DNA of 64,000 nt from JABDKJ01 sp964609215 (GTDB lineage Bacteria > Bacteroidota > Bacteroidia > Flavobacteriales_D > JABDKJ01). The stretch covers positions 110,056-174,055 of the forward strand of contig CAZSQZ010000007.1 in the NCBI GenBank assembly GCA_964609215.1. The letters are read 5' to 3'. Below are positions 26,337-34,548 of the stretch, one piece after another; position 1 is the first letter of the stretch, and each line of letters starts with the position of its first letter. The translations under genes and the position numbers were made by a program. Under the pieces are notes generated by a model. That model was not told the origin of the DNA and did not search any database. It was given only the letters and a program-made list of their open reading frames with translations.

Positions 26337-27878
26337 TTATCTTCTTCTACCGAGACCACCCAACAAACCTCTTGTAAGTTCTCTCATTATAGTTCTACCC
26401 AATTGCCGTACCATTGTATTTTTTGATAAGGACTCGAACATTGAGGGTTCTTCTTTCTCTTTCTTCACTGCTTTTTCTGCCTTCTTTCTTTCCTTGGCAA
26501 CTTGTTTTTGGTTTTCTTTTTCTGAGGCTTTTTCAATCTTACCACCAAGTATTTCATAAGCACTTTCCCGGTCTACTTCCTCATTGTATATTCTTACCAA
26601 ATCGGAAGCTTTTACTAATTGAGAAATTTCTTTTTGAGAAAGAACATCCATTCTCGTTTTTGGAGCTCTCATTAAAGTAGCCGCCAATGGCGTTGGAATT
26701 CCTTTTTCATTTAAAGCAGTAACCAGAGCCTCACCGATTCCCAAAGAAGTCAATACATCAGCAGTATTATAGTACTCAGATATTGGATAGTTTTCTGCAG
26801 TTTGTTTTATAGCCTTTCTGTCTTTAGCTGTGAAAGCTCTTAAGGCATGTTGCACCTTTAATCCCAATTGACTTAACACTGCGTCTGGAACATCAGTTGG
26901 ATTCTGGGTAATAAAGAACAAACCGACCCCCTTGGATCGAATGAGCTTCACTATCGCTTCAATCTGACTTAACAAGGCCTTAGAAGCATTATTGAAAATC
27001 AAATGAGCCTCATCAATAAAAATAGCCAACTTGGGCGCATCGGAATCTCCTTGTTCTTCAAAGGTGTTATAGACTTCTGAAAGCAAGCTCAACATAAATG
27101 TTGAAAAGAGTTTTGGCTTGTCTTGAATATCTGTTAATCGAATAATATTAATGACACCATTTCCATCTTCTTTTCTTAAAAGGTCTTCCACCTCAAAGGA
27201 CTTTTCACCAAAGAATTTCTCCGCTCCTTGTTGCTCCAGTTCTATTATTTTTCGAATAATTGTGTTTACCGAAGCAGGCGAGATTCTACCATATTCACTT
27301 TCAAGACTTTCTTTTCCTTCTTGAGTAGCGTATTGCAAAACCTTTTTAAGATCTTTTAAATCCAAAAGAGGCATTCTATTGTCATCGCAATATTTGAAGA
27401 TGATCGCAATGATGCTTTGCTGCGTATCGTTAAGTTCTAGAATCTTTGAAAAAAGGACTGGACCAAATTCAGAAATGGTTGCTCTTAGACGCACTCCTTT
27501 TTCATCTGAAATGGTCATTAACTCAACTGGCATACTTTCCTCCTTGTAAGGTATTCCAATTGCTCCATGTCTCCATTTGATATGATCGTTCATTGCTCCT
27601 GGTGCAGCTAATCCACTGAGATCACCTTTAAGGTCCATTAATAAAACAGGCACTCCTTTTAAGGAAAGCTGTTCAGAAATTACTTGAAGAGATTTGGTTT
27701 TACCTGTTCCTGTAGCACCAGCGATAAGACCATGTCTGTTAATGGTTTTTAATGGAACTTTTACAAACGCATCTGAAATGCATTCTCCATCTAACATTGC
27801 TCCACCTAAAATAATAGAGTCTTTCTTGAACGTATTGCCTTTGACAATATGCTCTTTAAATTTTTCTGTTTCTGCCAT
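26337..27878 (-). CDS. HerA-like ATPase (DUF853/YjgR type)
   Basis: 513 aa from MAETEKF; an upstream Met at 27917 would run through the terminator stem of the preceding gene, so I reject it. Walker A GATGTGKTKS (54-63), LMDLKGDLSGL, Walker B LAIFIDEAHLIF, and FFITQNPTDVPDAVLSQLG. The Lys/Glu-rich segment near 465 (KQVAKERKKAEKAVKKEKEE) precedes a Gly/Arg-rich tail. This family of HerA/FtsK-type hexameric ATPases is widespread with unproven function; no NurA nuclease gene is adjacent, so a DNA-end-processing role is not supported. Confidence 0.9.
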   Translation of the reverse strand: MAETEKFKEHIVKGNTFKKDSIILGGAMLDGECISDAFVKVPLKTINRHGLIAGATGTGKTKSLQVISEQLSLKGVPVLLMDLKGDLSGLAAPGAMNDHIKWRHGAIGIPYKEESMPVELMTISDEKGVRLRATISEFGPVLFSKILELNDTQQSIIAIIFKYCDDNRMPLLDLKDLKKVLQYATQEGKESLESEYGRISPASVNTIIRKIIELEQQGAEKFFGEKSFEVEDLLRKEDGNGVINIIRLTDIQDKPKLFSTFMLSLLSEVYNTFEEQGDSDAPKLAIFIDEAHLIFNNASKALLSQIEAIVKLIRSKGVGLFFITQNPTDVPDAVLSQLGLKVQHALRAFTAKDRKAIKQTAENYPISEYYNTADVLTSLGIGEALVTALNEKGIPTPLAATLMRAPKTRMDVLSQKEISQLVKASDLVRIYNEEVDRESAYEILGGKIEKASEKENQKQVAKERKKAEKAVKKEKEEPSMFESLSKNTMVRQLGRTIMRELTRGLLGGLGRRR

Positions 27879-27883
27879 AATAA

Positions 27884-27917
27884 AATAAAAAAGCCGCTTC
27901 CAATGGAAGCAGCTCAA
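27884..27917 (-). terminator. Terminator after the DUF2853 gene
   Basis: On the minus strand AGCTGCTTCC and GGAAGCGGCT pair (one wobble) around a 3-nt loop and are followed by TTTTTTATTTT. It ends the DUF2853 transcript just before the HerA-like start codon. Confidence 0.8.
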
Positions 27918-27944
27918 AAATAACCTTTTAAAAATTAATCTGAA

Positions 27945-28289
27945 TTATTTAAATACAGATGATTTTTTAAGTTCTTTGGTTACTAGGTAATAGAATATAG
28001 CTCTATACTTATTTCTATTTGATTTACCCATAGTTGCAACAGCACCTTCTATAGCCTTGTCAGCTTTCGCTTCGTCTGTTACACCTAATTTTTTAGCAAT
28101 GAAGTTCTTTTTGATTCTCTTCATTTCTTCTTTGTCACCAGCTGCTACTTTGCAAGCGTCTCTGTTGTAAATTGAAGGACCGCAAGCGGTAACAACGTTT
28201 TCAAACATTTTGTTATCAATGGTTTTCATTCCCATCTTTCCTTTCATTTCTGACTTATACATTTCTATAAGTTCTGCTTTTTTACCCAT
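27945..28289 (-). CDS. DUF2853 family protein
   Basis: 114 aa, helical and basic. Matches DUF2853: ELIEMYKSEMKGKMGMKTID, then VVTACGPSIYNRDACKVAAG, and NRNKYRAIFYYLVTKEL at the end. Function unknown. Monocistronic by layout: a candidate promoter is just upstream and a terminator follows. Confidence 0.88.
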   Translation of the reverse strand: MGKKAELIEMYKSEMKGKMGMKTIDNKMFENVVTACGPSIYNRDACKVAAGDKEEMKRIKKNFIAKKLGVTDEAKADKAIEGAVATMGKSNRNKYRAIFYYLVTKELKKSSVFK

Positions 28290-28304
28290 AATAAAATTAT
28301 TAGT

Positions 28305-28335
28305 TAACTATAAATATTATTAATTATGATGCAAA
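28305..28335 (-). promoter_or_regulatory. Candidate Bacteroidota promoter for the DUF2853 gene
   Basis: On the minus strand TTTG (28332-28335) is followed after 19 nt by TATAGTTA (28305-28312), close to the TTTG-N19-TAnnTTTG consensus of the Bacteroidota primary sigma factor. It is 16 bp before the ATG. Pattern match only. Confidence 0.35.
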
Positions 28336-28421
28336 GAACAGGAAAGGTCACCAAAAAAAATAAGTTCCTAATCGTTTTTTTCAACATCGAACTTTAGAGA
28401 AAGTCAAGTTTTACAATTGCG

Positions 28422-29222
28422 TCAGAACCTATTGTCTCCATCTAACAGATCTCCAATACCACCTAAAATACTTCCTTCTCCTTTTCTTTTACCTCCTGCA
28501 CTTGGTGCTGCTTGTATAATTTTATTTGCCAATCTTGAAAAAGGTAATGACTGAATCCAAACATCTCCAGGGCCTGTTAAACTGGCAAAGAATAAACCTT
28601 CTCCACCGAAAATAGTGTTCTTTATTCCTCCAACAAATTTAATGTCGTAATCAACGTTCTGAGTAAAGGCAACCAGACATCCGGTATCCACTCTTAAAGA
28701 CTCTCCTGCTTGCAAACTCCTTTTAACAATTGTACCTCCGGCATGCACATAGGCCATTCCATCACCTTCCAATTTTTGCATTATGAATCCTTCACCTCCA
28801 AAAAAACCACTACCCAATCTTTTCTGAAATTCTATTCCAACAGATACTCCTTTAGCAGCACATAAGAACGCATCTTTTTGGCAAATGACTTTTCCATTAA
28901 ACTCACTTAGATCTAAAGGAATTATTTTACCGGGATAAGGAGAGGCAAAAGAAACAGTCTTTCTTTCATTTCCTCTATTCGCATATGCGGTCATAAAAAG
29001 GCTCTCACCAGTAATCACTCTTTTACCGGCTGAAAGTACTTTCCCAAAAAATCCTTTTTCACTTTCGGTTCCATCACCAAAAATGGTTTGCATTTCTATA
29101 TTATCATCCATGTACATAAGACTACCTGCTTCTGCAATAACAATTTCCTGCGGGTCCAAAGTTATCTCAACACATTGCATTTCTTCGCCAATAATTCTAT
29201 GATCTATTTCGTGTGCATTCAT
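28422..29222 (-). CDS. AIM24 / TIGR00266 family protein
   Basis: 266 aa. Starts with HRIIGEEMQCVEITLDPQE and AEAGSLMYMDDNIEMQT, and contains GEGFIMQKLEGDGMAYVHAG and GGEGLFFASLTGPGDVWIQS, all features of the AIM24 beta-sandwich family. Glycine-rich tail (GEGSILGGIGDLL). Function in bacteria unknown; the mitochondrial relative supports inner-membrane organisation. Divergent from the zinc-ribbon gene at 29347. Confidence 0.9.
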   Translation of the reverse strand: MNAHEIDHRIIGEEMQCVEITLDPQEIVIAEAGSLMYMDDNIEMQTIFGDGTESEKGFFGKVLSAGKRVITGESLFMTAYANRGNERKTVSFASPYPGKIIPLDLSEFNGKVICQKDAFLCAAKGVSVGIEFQKRLGSGFFGGEGFIMQKLEGDGMAYVHAGGTIVKRSLQAGESLRVDTGCLVAFTQNVDYDIKFVGGIKNTIFGGEGLFFASLTGPGDVWIQSLPFSRLANKIIQAAPSAGGKRKGEGSILGGIGDLLDGDNRF

Positions 29223-29346
29223 TCTTTTAATTTTGATTTATTTGAATGTAGGAATTTGAATAGTCAAAAGAATTGTCTTCTTCATTAATGGGGCATTTTT
29301 AGGATAAACGGATTAATTCAAATTTATTAGTTTTGAGAAAAAGCCA

Positions 29347-29706
29347 ATGGAAAAGACCTGTCTTGATTGCGGAAAATCTATTTATGGGAGAGCGGACAAA
29401 AAATTCTGTGATGATGCCTGCAGAAATTCATATAATAATAAGGAACATCGAGATCTAAATAATTACATGCGAAAAATCAATCGCATTTTAAGTAAGAATA
29501 GAAAAATTTTATCAAATTTAAATAGGGGAGAAAAAACTGTAGTTACAAAAGACAAGCTGCTTTCGAAGGGTTTTGATTTTAACTATTTCACCAACACTTA
29601 TACTACAAAGTTAGGAAAAGTATACTTTTTTTGTTACGATCAAGGGTACCTGGCTTTAGAGAATCAACGGTTTTCTATAGTTCTGAAAAAGGAGTATGTA
29701 AATTAG
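29347..29706 (+). CDS. Zinc-ribbon protein (DUF2116-like)
   Basis: 119 aa. N-terminal zinc ribbon CLDCGKSIYGRADKKFC with CxxxC (DACRN) at residues 5-26, then a basic helix (NNYMRKINRILSKNRKIL) and a C-terminal beta region (YTTKLGKVYFFCYDQGYLAL). Common small conserved protein of flavobacteria, sometimes labelled DUF2116. DNA or RNA binding is possible but unproven. Its stop lies 1 bp from that of the short convergent gene at 29708. Confidence 0.82.
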   Translation: MEKTCLDCGKSIYGRADKKFCDDACRNSYNNKEHRDLNNYMRKINRILSKNRKILSNLNRGEKTVVTKDKLLSKGFDFNYFTNTYTTKLGKVYFFCYDQGYLALENQRFSIVLKKEYVN

Positions 29707-29707
29707 A

Positions 29708-29815
29708 CTATTTAGCCCAGAAATAGATGATAAATATTACAATTAACAATATCATCAATGCAAAAGTTACCGGCCCTGCAATTTCATTTTGTTCTGGTTC
29801 TGAATGATGTCCCAT
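29708..29815 (-). CDS. Short single-pass membrane protein (35 aa)
   Basis: ATG-initiated frame of 35 codons plus TAG. The N-terminal third is polar with two histidines (MGHHSEPEQNE), followed by one TM helix (PVTFALMILLIVIFIIYF) and a short WAK tail. Composition is that of a genuine N-out or N-in single-pass peptide, not of random AT-rich DNA. It lies convergent with the zinc-ribbon gene. It resembles small accessory subunits of respiratory oxidases in size and form, but that is only a resemblance. Confidence 0.5.
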   Translation of the reverse strand: MGHHSEPEQNEIAGPVTFALMILLIVIFIIYFWAK

Positions 29816-29944
29816 TTTATCTTAAAATTTTGTCAAAAATATAAATAATTTGATTTAATTCGCAATATAGTTTATTATGTATGCACAGTAAAACTTCATT
29901 GTAAACTATCTTTTTTAGTTCTGGTTTACAGACGTTTATGAAAT

Positions 29945-29952
29945 TAAATTTG
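29945..29952 (+). promoter_or_regulatory. Candidate -7 promoter element of an orphan transcript
   Basis: TAAATTTG matches the Bacteroidota -7 consensus TAnnTTTG exactly. No strong -33 element is visible. It lies 109 bp before a perfect terminator, with no gene between. Confidence 0.35.
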
Positions 29953-29957
29953 AGAAA

Positions 29958-30094
29958 ATATTTAAAAATGTGACTTGTTTAAGTTGACCTCGTCTAAATG
30001 AGTGTTAGCGAAACAGGTAACAATTGGTGTGTGTGTCCAAATCATGTCTCATGGTTTGGTGAAGAGCCCTCTCGAGGGCTCTTCTTTATTTTAT
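29958..30094 (+). ncRNA. Candidate small RNA (orphan transcript)
   Basis: From a TAnnTTTG box to a strong terminator there are about 135 nt without a coding frame of note. The region is less AT-rich than the intergenic DNA around it and contains segments able to pair, such as GACTTG with AAGTTG-like parts and CCAAATCATG with CATGGTTTGG. It does not match SRP RNA, 6S RNA, tmRNA or RNase P by eye. The gene ahead ends 350 bp upstream, so the terminator is not simply its own. Confidence 0.4.
30061..30094 (+). terminator. Strong terminator
   Basis: GAAGAGCCCTC and GAGGGCTCTTC form an 11-bp perfect inverted repeat with minimal loop, followed by TTTATTTTAT. It ends 29 bp before the SDR gene and closes the candidate small RNA. 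Confidence 0.85.
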
Positions 30095-30123
30095 AACAAT
30101 CTATTTCTTTTACATTTGGCGCT

Positions 30124-30831
30124 ATGAAAAAAATCATATTAACTGGCGCAACAAGTGGAATCGGACTATCCACTTTTAATCTTCTGAAAGAGAATAATTA
30201 TCAAGTGCATATCATAAGCAGGAATGAGGAAAAAATGAAATCCTTAACTCAAGAAAGCGATAGGCTTTCTTATTCCGTTTGCGATGTCAGCAAAAGTGAT
30301 TTGATAGCTAAAGCTGTGAAAGAAGCTGAAGAAAAGATGGGTGGAATTGATGTTTTAATCAATAATTCCGGTGTTGGATATTTTGATCCTATCATTGAAA
30401 GTAACTTCCAAGATTGGAAAACAATGATAGATGTAAATATTACGGGTGCATTTAATATGTGTCATGCCTGCTTACCTGAACTAATTAAAAGCAATGGGCA
30501 AATTATTAATATTACTTCGGTAGCCTCTCATAATGTCTTTCCTAACAATGTGGTATACTGTGCAACTAAACATGCCTTAATGGCTTTTTCGAAGGGATTG
30601 AGAATGGAGTTAGGAGATAAAATAAGGGTTACCAGTATTTCTCCAGGAGCTGTAAATACAGAATTTATTGACCAGACAACAAATGAAGAATTACTGCAAC
30701 AGTACAAGGAATATTTTAGGAACTCATTAAATCCTAATGAGGTTGCCAAACAAATTGTTTGGAGTATTCAAGCTCCAGATGAAGTATTGATAAGTGAAAT
30801 TATTGTTAGGCCCAACAGACCTGTAAAGTAA
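30124..30831 (+). CDS. SDR family NAD(P)-dependent oxidoreductase
   Basis: 235 aa, classical short-chain dehydrogenase. Cofactor motif TGATSGIG (7-14), NNSGVGYF (about 80), catalytic Ser in NITSVAS and YxxxK in YCATKHALMAFSKG, followed by SISPGAVNTEF. The Arg/Asn after strand 2 (ISRNEEK) suggests NADP preference. Substrate unknown. Single gene between a terminator and a convergent short gene. Confidence 0.92.
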   Translation: MKKIILTGATSGIGLSTFNLLKENNYQVHIISRNEEKMKSLTQESDRLSYSVCDVSKSDLIAKAVKEAEEKMGGIDVLINNSGVGYFDPIIESNFQDWKTMIDVNITGAFNMCHACLPELIKSNGQIINITSVASHNVFPNNVVYCATKHALMAFSKGLRMELGDKIRVTSISPGAVNTEFIDQTTNEELLQQYKEYFRNSLNPNEVAKQIVWSIQAPDEVLISEIIVRPNRPVK

Positions 30832-30987
30832 TTATAGGTCTCGGTTCCTCAAGATATAATCTTTGATACTTTTAGCTTTAACTTGAATTTCAGCTTCATT
30901 ATCTCTTTCAATAATTTCCTGAATCATCTTATCTAAGATTGTTCTTCTTCTGTTAGAAACTAGTTTTGTATTTTTCTCTACTATCAT
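30832..30987 (-). CDS. Short basic hypothetical protein (51 aa)
   Basis: An ATG frame of 51 codons plus TAA that fills the gap after the SDR gene exactly: its stop begins on the base after the SDR stop codon. The protein is hydrophilic and helical, with a basic patch (SNRRRTILDKM) and heptad-like spacing (IQEIIERDNEAEIQVKAKSI). Length and composition are consistent with a small cytoplasmic DNA- or protein-binding helix pair. Not recognised. Confidence 0.5.
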   Translation of the reverse strand: MIVEKNTKLVSNRRRTILDKMIQEIIERDNEAEIQVKAKSIKDYILRNRDL

Positions 30988-31116
30988 TACAATTGGTGTT
31001 AATCATAGTTCGAGTTTGGTTGAGTATTTTTTATAAATATATAAATAAATGGAATATTGAATGTCTAAATAGACCAACTTCACAAACACTCAGATGAACC
31101 AGCTTTTTTTGAAATT

Positions 31117-31674
31117 CTAGTCTTCTAGTTCATCTAGCTTTTCTAGTCTTTCTATTTCTCTATCCATAATTCTATCCAAAAGATCTTGCTCTTTGTCATT
31201 TAATTTAGCATTGCTTTTAGCTTGTTTCTTTATGAATTTGAACATTGCTTTCTTCTTAATCTCGTAAGCAACGAAAACGGAATATTCTGAACCATTATGA
31301 AATTTTTCAGTACCAATTATTCTCAAATCTGCGATAGAAGTATTCATCACTTCCCTAACTAAACTTTGAAATTTATCTCCTACCTCAGAACCAACTTCAT
31401 TTGAAGTATCCGATAAATATTGATCTGCAACAGACTTAACATTTGTAGAAACTTGAGCTGCAAGAATTCGTTTTGCTTCAATATCTGCTTTACTTTTTGC
31501 TATATTATCTTTCTTACTTACACCCTTACCAACTGCTCTGAAATATTTATTATTAGACTCATATTTTGAACTTGAAAAAGGTTCTTTAACTTTTTTACCC
31601 ATTACGCTCTTGCTACAAGATGTCGTAAATGCTACTAACAACAAACAAAGTGAATATGTAATAATTCTTTTCAT
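31117..31674 (-). CDS. LPP20-like lipoprotein
   Basis: 185 aa. Signal with lipobox TTSC (Cys20). The central segment FRAVGKGVSKKDNIAKSKAD with IEAKRILAAQV and VFVAYEIKKKAMF fits the LPP20 lipoprotein domain (FlgO/TolB-like fold). The C-terminus is a charged coiled coil (DLLDRIMDREIERLEKL). Probably outer-membrane or periplasmic; role unknown. Confidence 0.78.
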   Translation of the reverse strand: MKRIITYSLCLLLVAFTTSCSKSVMGKKVKEPFSSSKYESNNKYFRAVGKGVSKKDNIAKSKADIEAKRILAAQVSTNVKSVADQYLSDTSNEVGSEVGDKFQSLVREVMNTSIADLRIIGTEKFHNGSEYSVFVAYEIKKKAMFKFIKKQAKSNAKLNDKEQDLLDRIMDREIERLEKLDELED

Positions 31675-31841
31675 GTTTTCAAAATTTATCTAGGTAGTGT
31701 AAAAACTGTGCCAAAAGCCATAATATAGCCATATACTACTGATATACAGATTATTAACAGCTCATGTGATTCTCAAATTTAGTGCTTAATTTTAATTATT
31801 CTAGAATAATTAATACATTCATTTACATCAATAAAGCAATT

Positions 31842-32369
31842 ATGAAAATTATTAAAATCATTTTAGGAATCGTTATCTTTTTGGTTTTAGGCTGGGTGGT
31901 GCTTTGTTTGTCAAGTCCTTCCAAACTGATTGTAGAAAAAACAAGGTTTATTAATTGTTCACCGGATAAAATATTTGAGCAGGTAAACGACTTTGATAAT
32001 TGGAATGAATGGTCACCATGGCACATGATAGATCCTAATATGAAAATTGAATTTCAATCGGAAAATACGGCTGGTCTTGGGGCCAAATATTCTTGGTCAT
32101 CTGAGAATTCAAAAGTGGGAACAGGTACTTCAGAAATAGTTGAGAGTATCTCAAATAAGAAAGTAAAGACTGCTTTATTTTTTGGATTTGGAGGAATGAA
32201 TTACGCTTCTTTCACCCTTGAACCTGAAGGCAGTGGAACCAAAGTTACCTGGGATATGGATGGTGCTGAATCTTCTTTTATGACAAGAGCTATGAATATG
32301 ATAATGAAAGGATCCGTTGAAGATTCTTATGAAAAAGGTCTAGCTAATTTAGCAAGTAACTGCGAATAA
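31842..32369 (+). CDS. SRPBCC (START-like) family protein with membrane anchor
   Basis: 175 aa from MKIIKIILG, the Met directly before the TM helix; an upstream Met at 31782 adds 20 residues with no clear role. After the anchor (IILGIVIFLVLGWVVLCL), the polyketide-cyclase/START-like fold starts at FINCSPDKIFEQVNDFDNWN and includes the common WSPWHMIDPNMKIEF and FTLEPEGSGTKVTWDMDG. Likely binds a hydrophobic ligand. Monocistronic. Confidence 0.86.
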   Translation: MKIIKIILGIVIFLVLGWVVLCLSSPSKLIVEKTRFINCSPDKIFEQVNDFDNWNEWSPWHMIDPNMKIEFQSENTAGLGAKYSWSSENSKVGTGTSEIVESISNKKVKTALFFGFGGMNYASFTLEPEGSGTKVTWDMDGAESSFMTRAMNMIMKGSVEDSYEKGLANLASNCE

Positions 32370-32488
32370 TATTCTTGTAAAATATTTTTAATTGAGGTTT
32401 TTCAATGAAAGCTCCTATGCAATGTATAAGCTGCAAATAGTGTTATTTGCGACTTTCTTTGGTATCTTTAATGCCTAATACTGAGCTT

Positions 32489-34510
32489 ATGAGAACCCTA
32501 GTCTTCTTCATTTTTTTAATTTTTTCCAATACTTACATTTCTCAAGTACTTTGTGAAAATAATCTTGCTGGTGATTATCCGTGTCAGAATACTCATCTAT
32601 TAAGCCAGATTAGCACGGCAGATTTAAATGGAGGTAGCAGTACTGAATTGAATGATATTTGGGGTTGGACAGATTCAAATTCAGGAAGAGAGTTTGCCTT
32701 GGTTGGGATGAGAACAGGAACAGCATTTGTTGAAATAACAGATCCTTTGAACCCAGTTGTAGTTGGTAAACTGCCCACACAAACTTCCAACTCAACCTGG
32801 AGGGATATAAAGGTTTACAACAACTATGCATTTATTGGAAGTGAAGCTGCCAATCATGGAATGCAGGTATTTGATTTAACTCAACTTTTAAATAGTCCTT
32901 CTGGTTATCAGACTTTTTCTAATTCTGCACTTTATACTGATCTAGGTGATTCTCATAATATTGTTATTAATGAGGAAAGCGGTTTTGCTTACGGTGTTGG
33001 AGCAAATTTTAGCGGTGGGTTACATGCTATTGATATCTCTTCTCCCCTAAGCCCTACTCTAGCTGGTGGTTTTAGTGATGATGGTTATACGCATGACGCT
33101 CATGTTGTTAATTATATAGGTCCAGATCAAGATTATGTCAATGCTGAAGTAGCTTTTGCTTGTAATGAAAATACCTTGACCATAGTTGATGTTAGCGATA
33201 AGACCGACATGTATGAGATTTCGAAGAAGAGTTATGCTGATGTGAAATATACTCATCAAGGTTGGTTAACGGAAGATCATAAATATTTTATTCTGGGAGA
33301 TGAATTAAATGAACTTCAATTGGGATTAAATACTACAACCCTAATTTGGGATGTACAGGATTTAGACAATCCGATTTTAATAGGAACCCATGTCTCGGAT
33401 TTATCTGTTATTGACCATAATCAATATGTTGAAGATGACTGGGTTTATCAATCTAATTACACTGCGGGTTTAAGAATTCTTAGTCTTGATAATGTGGCAC
33501 AGGGGCAACTAAATGAGGTAGCATATTTTGATACCTACGATGCAAATAATTCTACCAGCTTTAATGGTACCTGGAGCAATTATCCATTTTTTCAGAGTAG
33601 AAATGTGGTGATTAGCGACATTACCAATGGTTTATTTATTGTTCGTCCAGTTATAGCTGAGATAGAAGAAATCAGTAACCCTTGTCCTGGATTGGATATA
33701 TCCTATGCTCTAAATGTAAGAAAAGGATTAAACGGTCCTATTGACATAAGTATCTCTGGTTTGCCAGTTGACGCAACATCCGAACTAAGTATTGAAAATC
33801 AAGTTGAGGGTGAAGTAAGTATTTTGACCATTGGAAATATCTCAGCGCTAAGCCCTGGAAACTATATTGTTGATATTACTTTCTCTGATGATATTGTATC
33901 GCATACTGAACAACTTGAATTGAATGTTTTAGGAAATCTTCAAGCTCCACAAAACTTGTCTTCTGAGGTGCTTAGTAATACTGTTTCTTTACATTGGGAT
34001 CCAATGCCCAATTCTATTGCATGCAAAATAAGAGGAAGGATAGTAGGTACAAATTCATTCTCTTCTACTCCTGTTTTTTTCGGGTTTGAACAAAGTAGTT
34101 ATTCTGTTTCACTTAATTTATTGCAGAATAATCAAGTTTACGAATGGCAAGTTGTTTGTGGCTGTTCGGTCAACCCAATTGTAGCGAGTCCATGGTCGGC
34201 ATTTGACACTTTCACTGTCTCTAGTGGAGGATTAGCTCCAACTGATTATTCTGGCTTTTCTCTTCTAAATAGCGATTTGCTAATTGCTTACCCCAATCCT
34301 AGTAACGGCATTGTTAATTTTCGATTAAAAAACAACAAAAAAATTCAAAGCATTGAAATTTTTAGTTCTTTGGGAAATATTGTGTTGAGTGATAACCAAT
34401 TTGTCGAAAATTCGTTAGAAATCAATATAAAACATTTAACTAAAGGAATTTATTTTGCACGACTATCCGATGGAGAACAGCTCTATACCAAAAGAATAGT
34501 TATAGAATGA
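32489..34510 (+). CDS. Choice-of-anchor B family protein with T9SS sorting domain
   Basis: 673 aa from the Met that opens a signal peptide (MRTLVFFIFLIFSNTYIS); earlier Mets at 32447 and 32471 give no leader. Residues about 45-390 carry the choice-of-anchor B propeller: ELNDIWGWTDSNSGREFAL, VEITDPLNPVVVGKLPT, GDSHNIVINEESGFAYGVGA, SYADVKYTHQGWLTEDHKYF. A fibronectin-type segment follows (about 500-580), then the sorting domain IAYPNPSNGIVNFRL ... TKGIYFARLSDGE. Exported cell-surface or secreted protein; role unknown. Confidence 0.9.
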   Translation: MRTLVFFIFLIFSNTYISQVLCENNLAGDYPCQNTHLLSQISTADLNGGSSTELNDIWGWTDSNSGREFALVGMRTGTAFVEITDPLNPVVVGKLPTQTSNSTWRDIKVYNNYAFIGSEAANHGMQVFDLTQLLNSPSGYQTFSNSALYTDLGDSHNIVINEESGFAYGVGANFSGGLHAIDISSPLSPTLAGGFSDDGYTHDAHVVNYIGPDQDYVNAEVAFACNENTLTIVDVSDKTDMYEISKKSYADVKYTHQGWLTEDHKYFILGDELNELQLGLNTTTLIWDVQDLDNPILIGTHVSDLSVIDHNQYVEDDWVYQSNYTAGLRILSLDNVAQGQLNEVAYFDTYDANNSTSFNGTWSNYPFFQSRNVVISDITNGLFIVRPVIAEIEEISNPCPGLDISYALNVRKGLNGPIDISISGLPVDATSELSIENQVEGEVSILTIGNISALSPGNYIVDITFSDDIVSHTEQLELNVLGNLQAPQNLSSEVLSNTVSLHWDPMPNSIACKIRGRIVGTNSFSSTPVFFGFEQSSYSVSLNLLQNNQVYEWQVVCGCSVNPIVASPWSAFDTFTVSSGGLAPTDYSGFSLLNSDLLIAYPNPSNGIVNFRLKNNKKIQSIEIFSSLGNIVLSDNQFVENSLEINIKHLTKGIYFARLSDGEQLYTKRIVIE

Positions 34511-34548
34511 GCATCGGACATTAGTATAGCACATACTAAACACTAATT

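Noticed and set aside
26337..27878. HerA-NurA DNA-repair or defence pair
   Set aside because: No NurA-like nuclease or Sir2 gene is adjacent; neighbours are dodecin and DUF2853.
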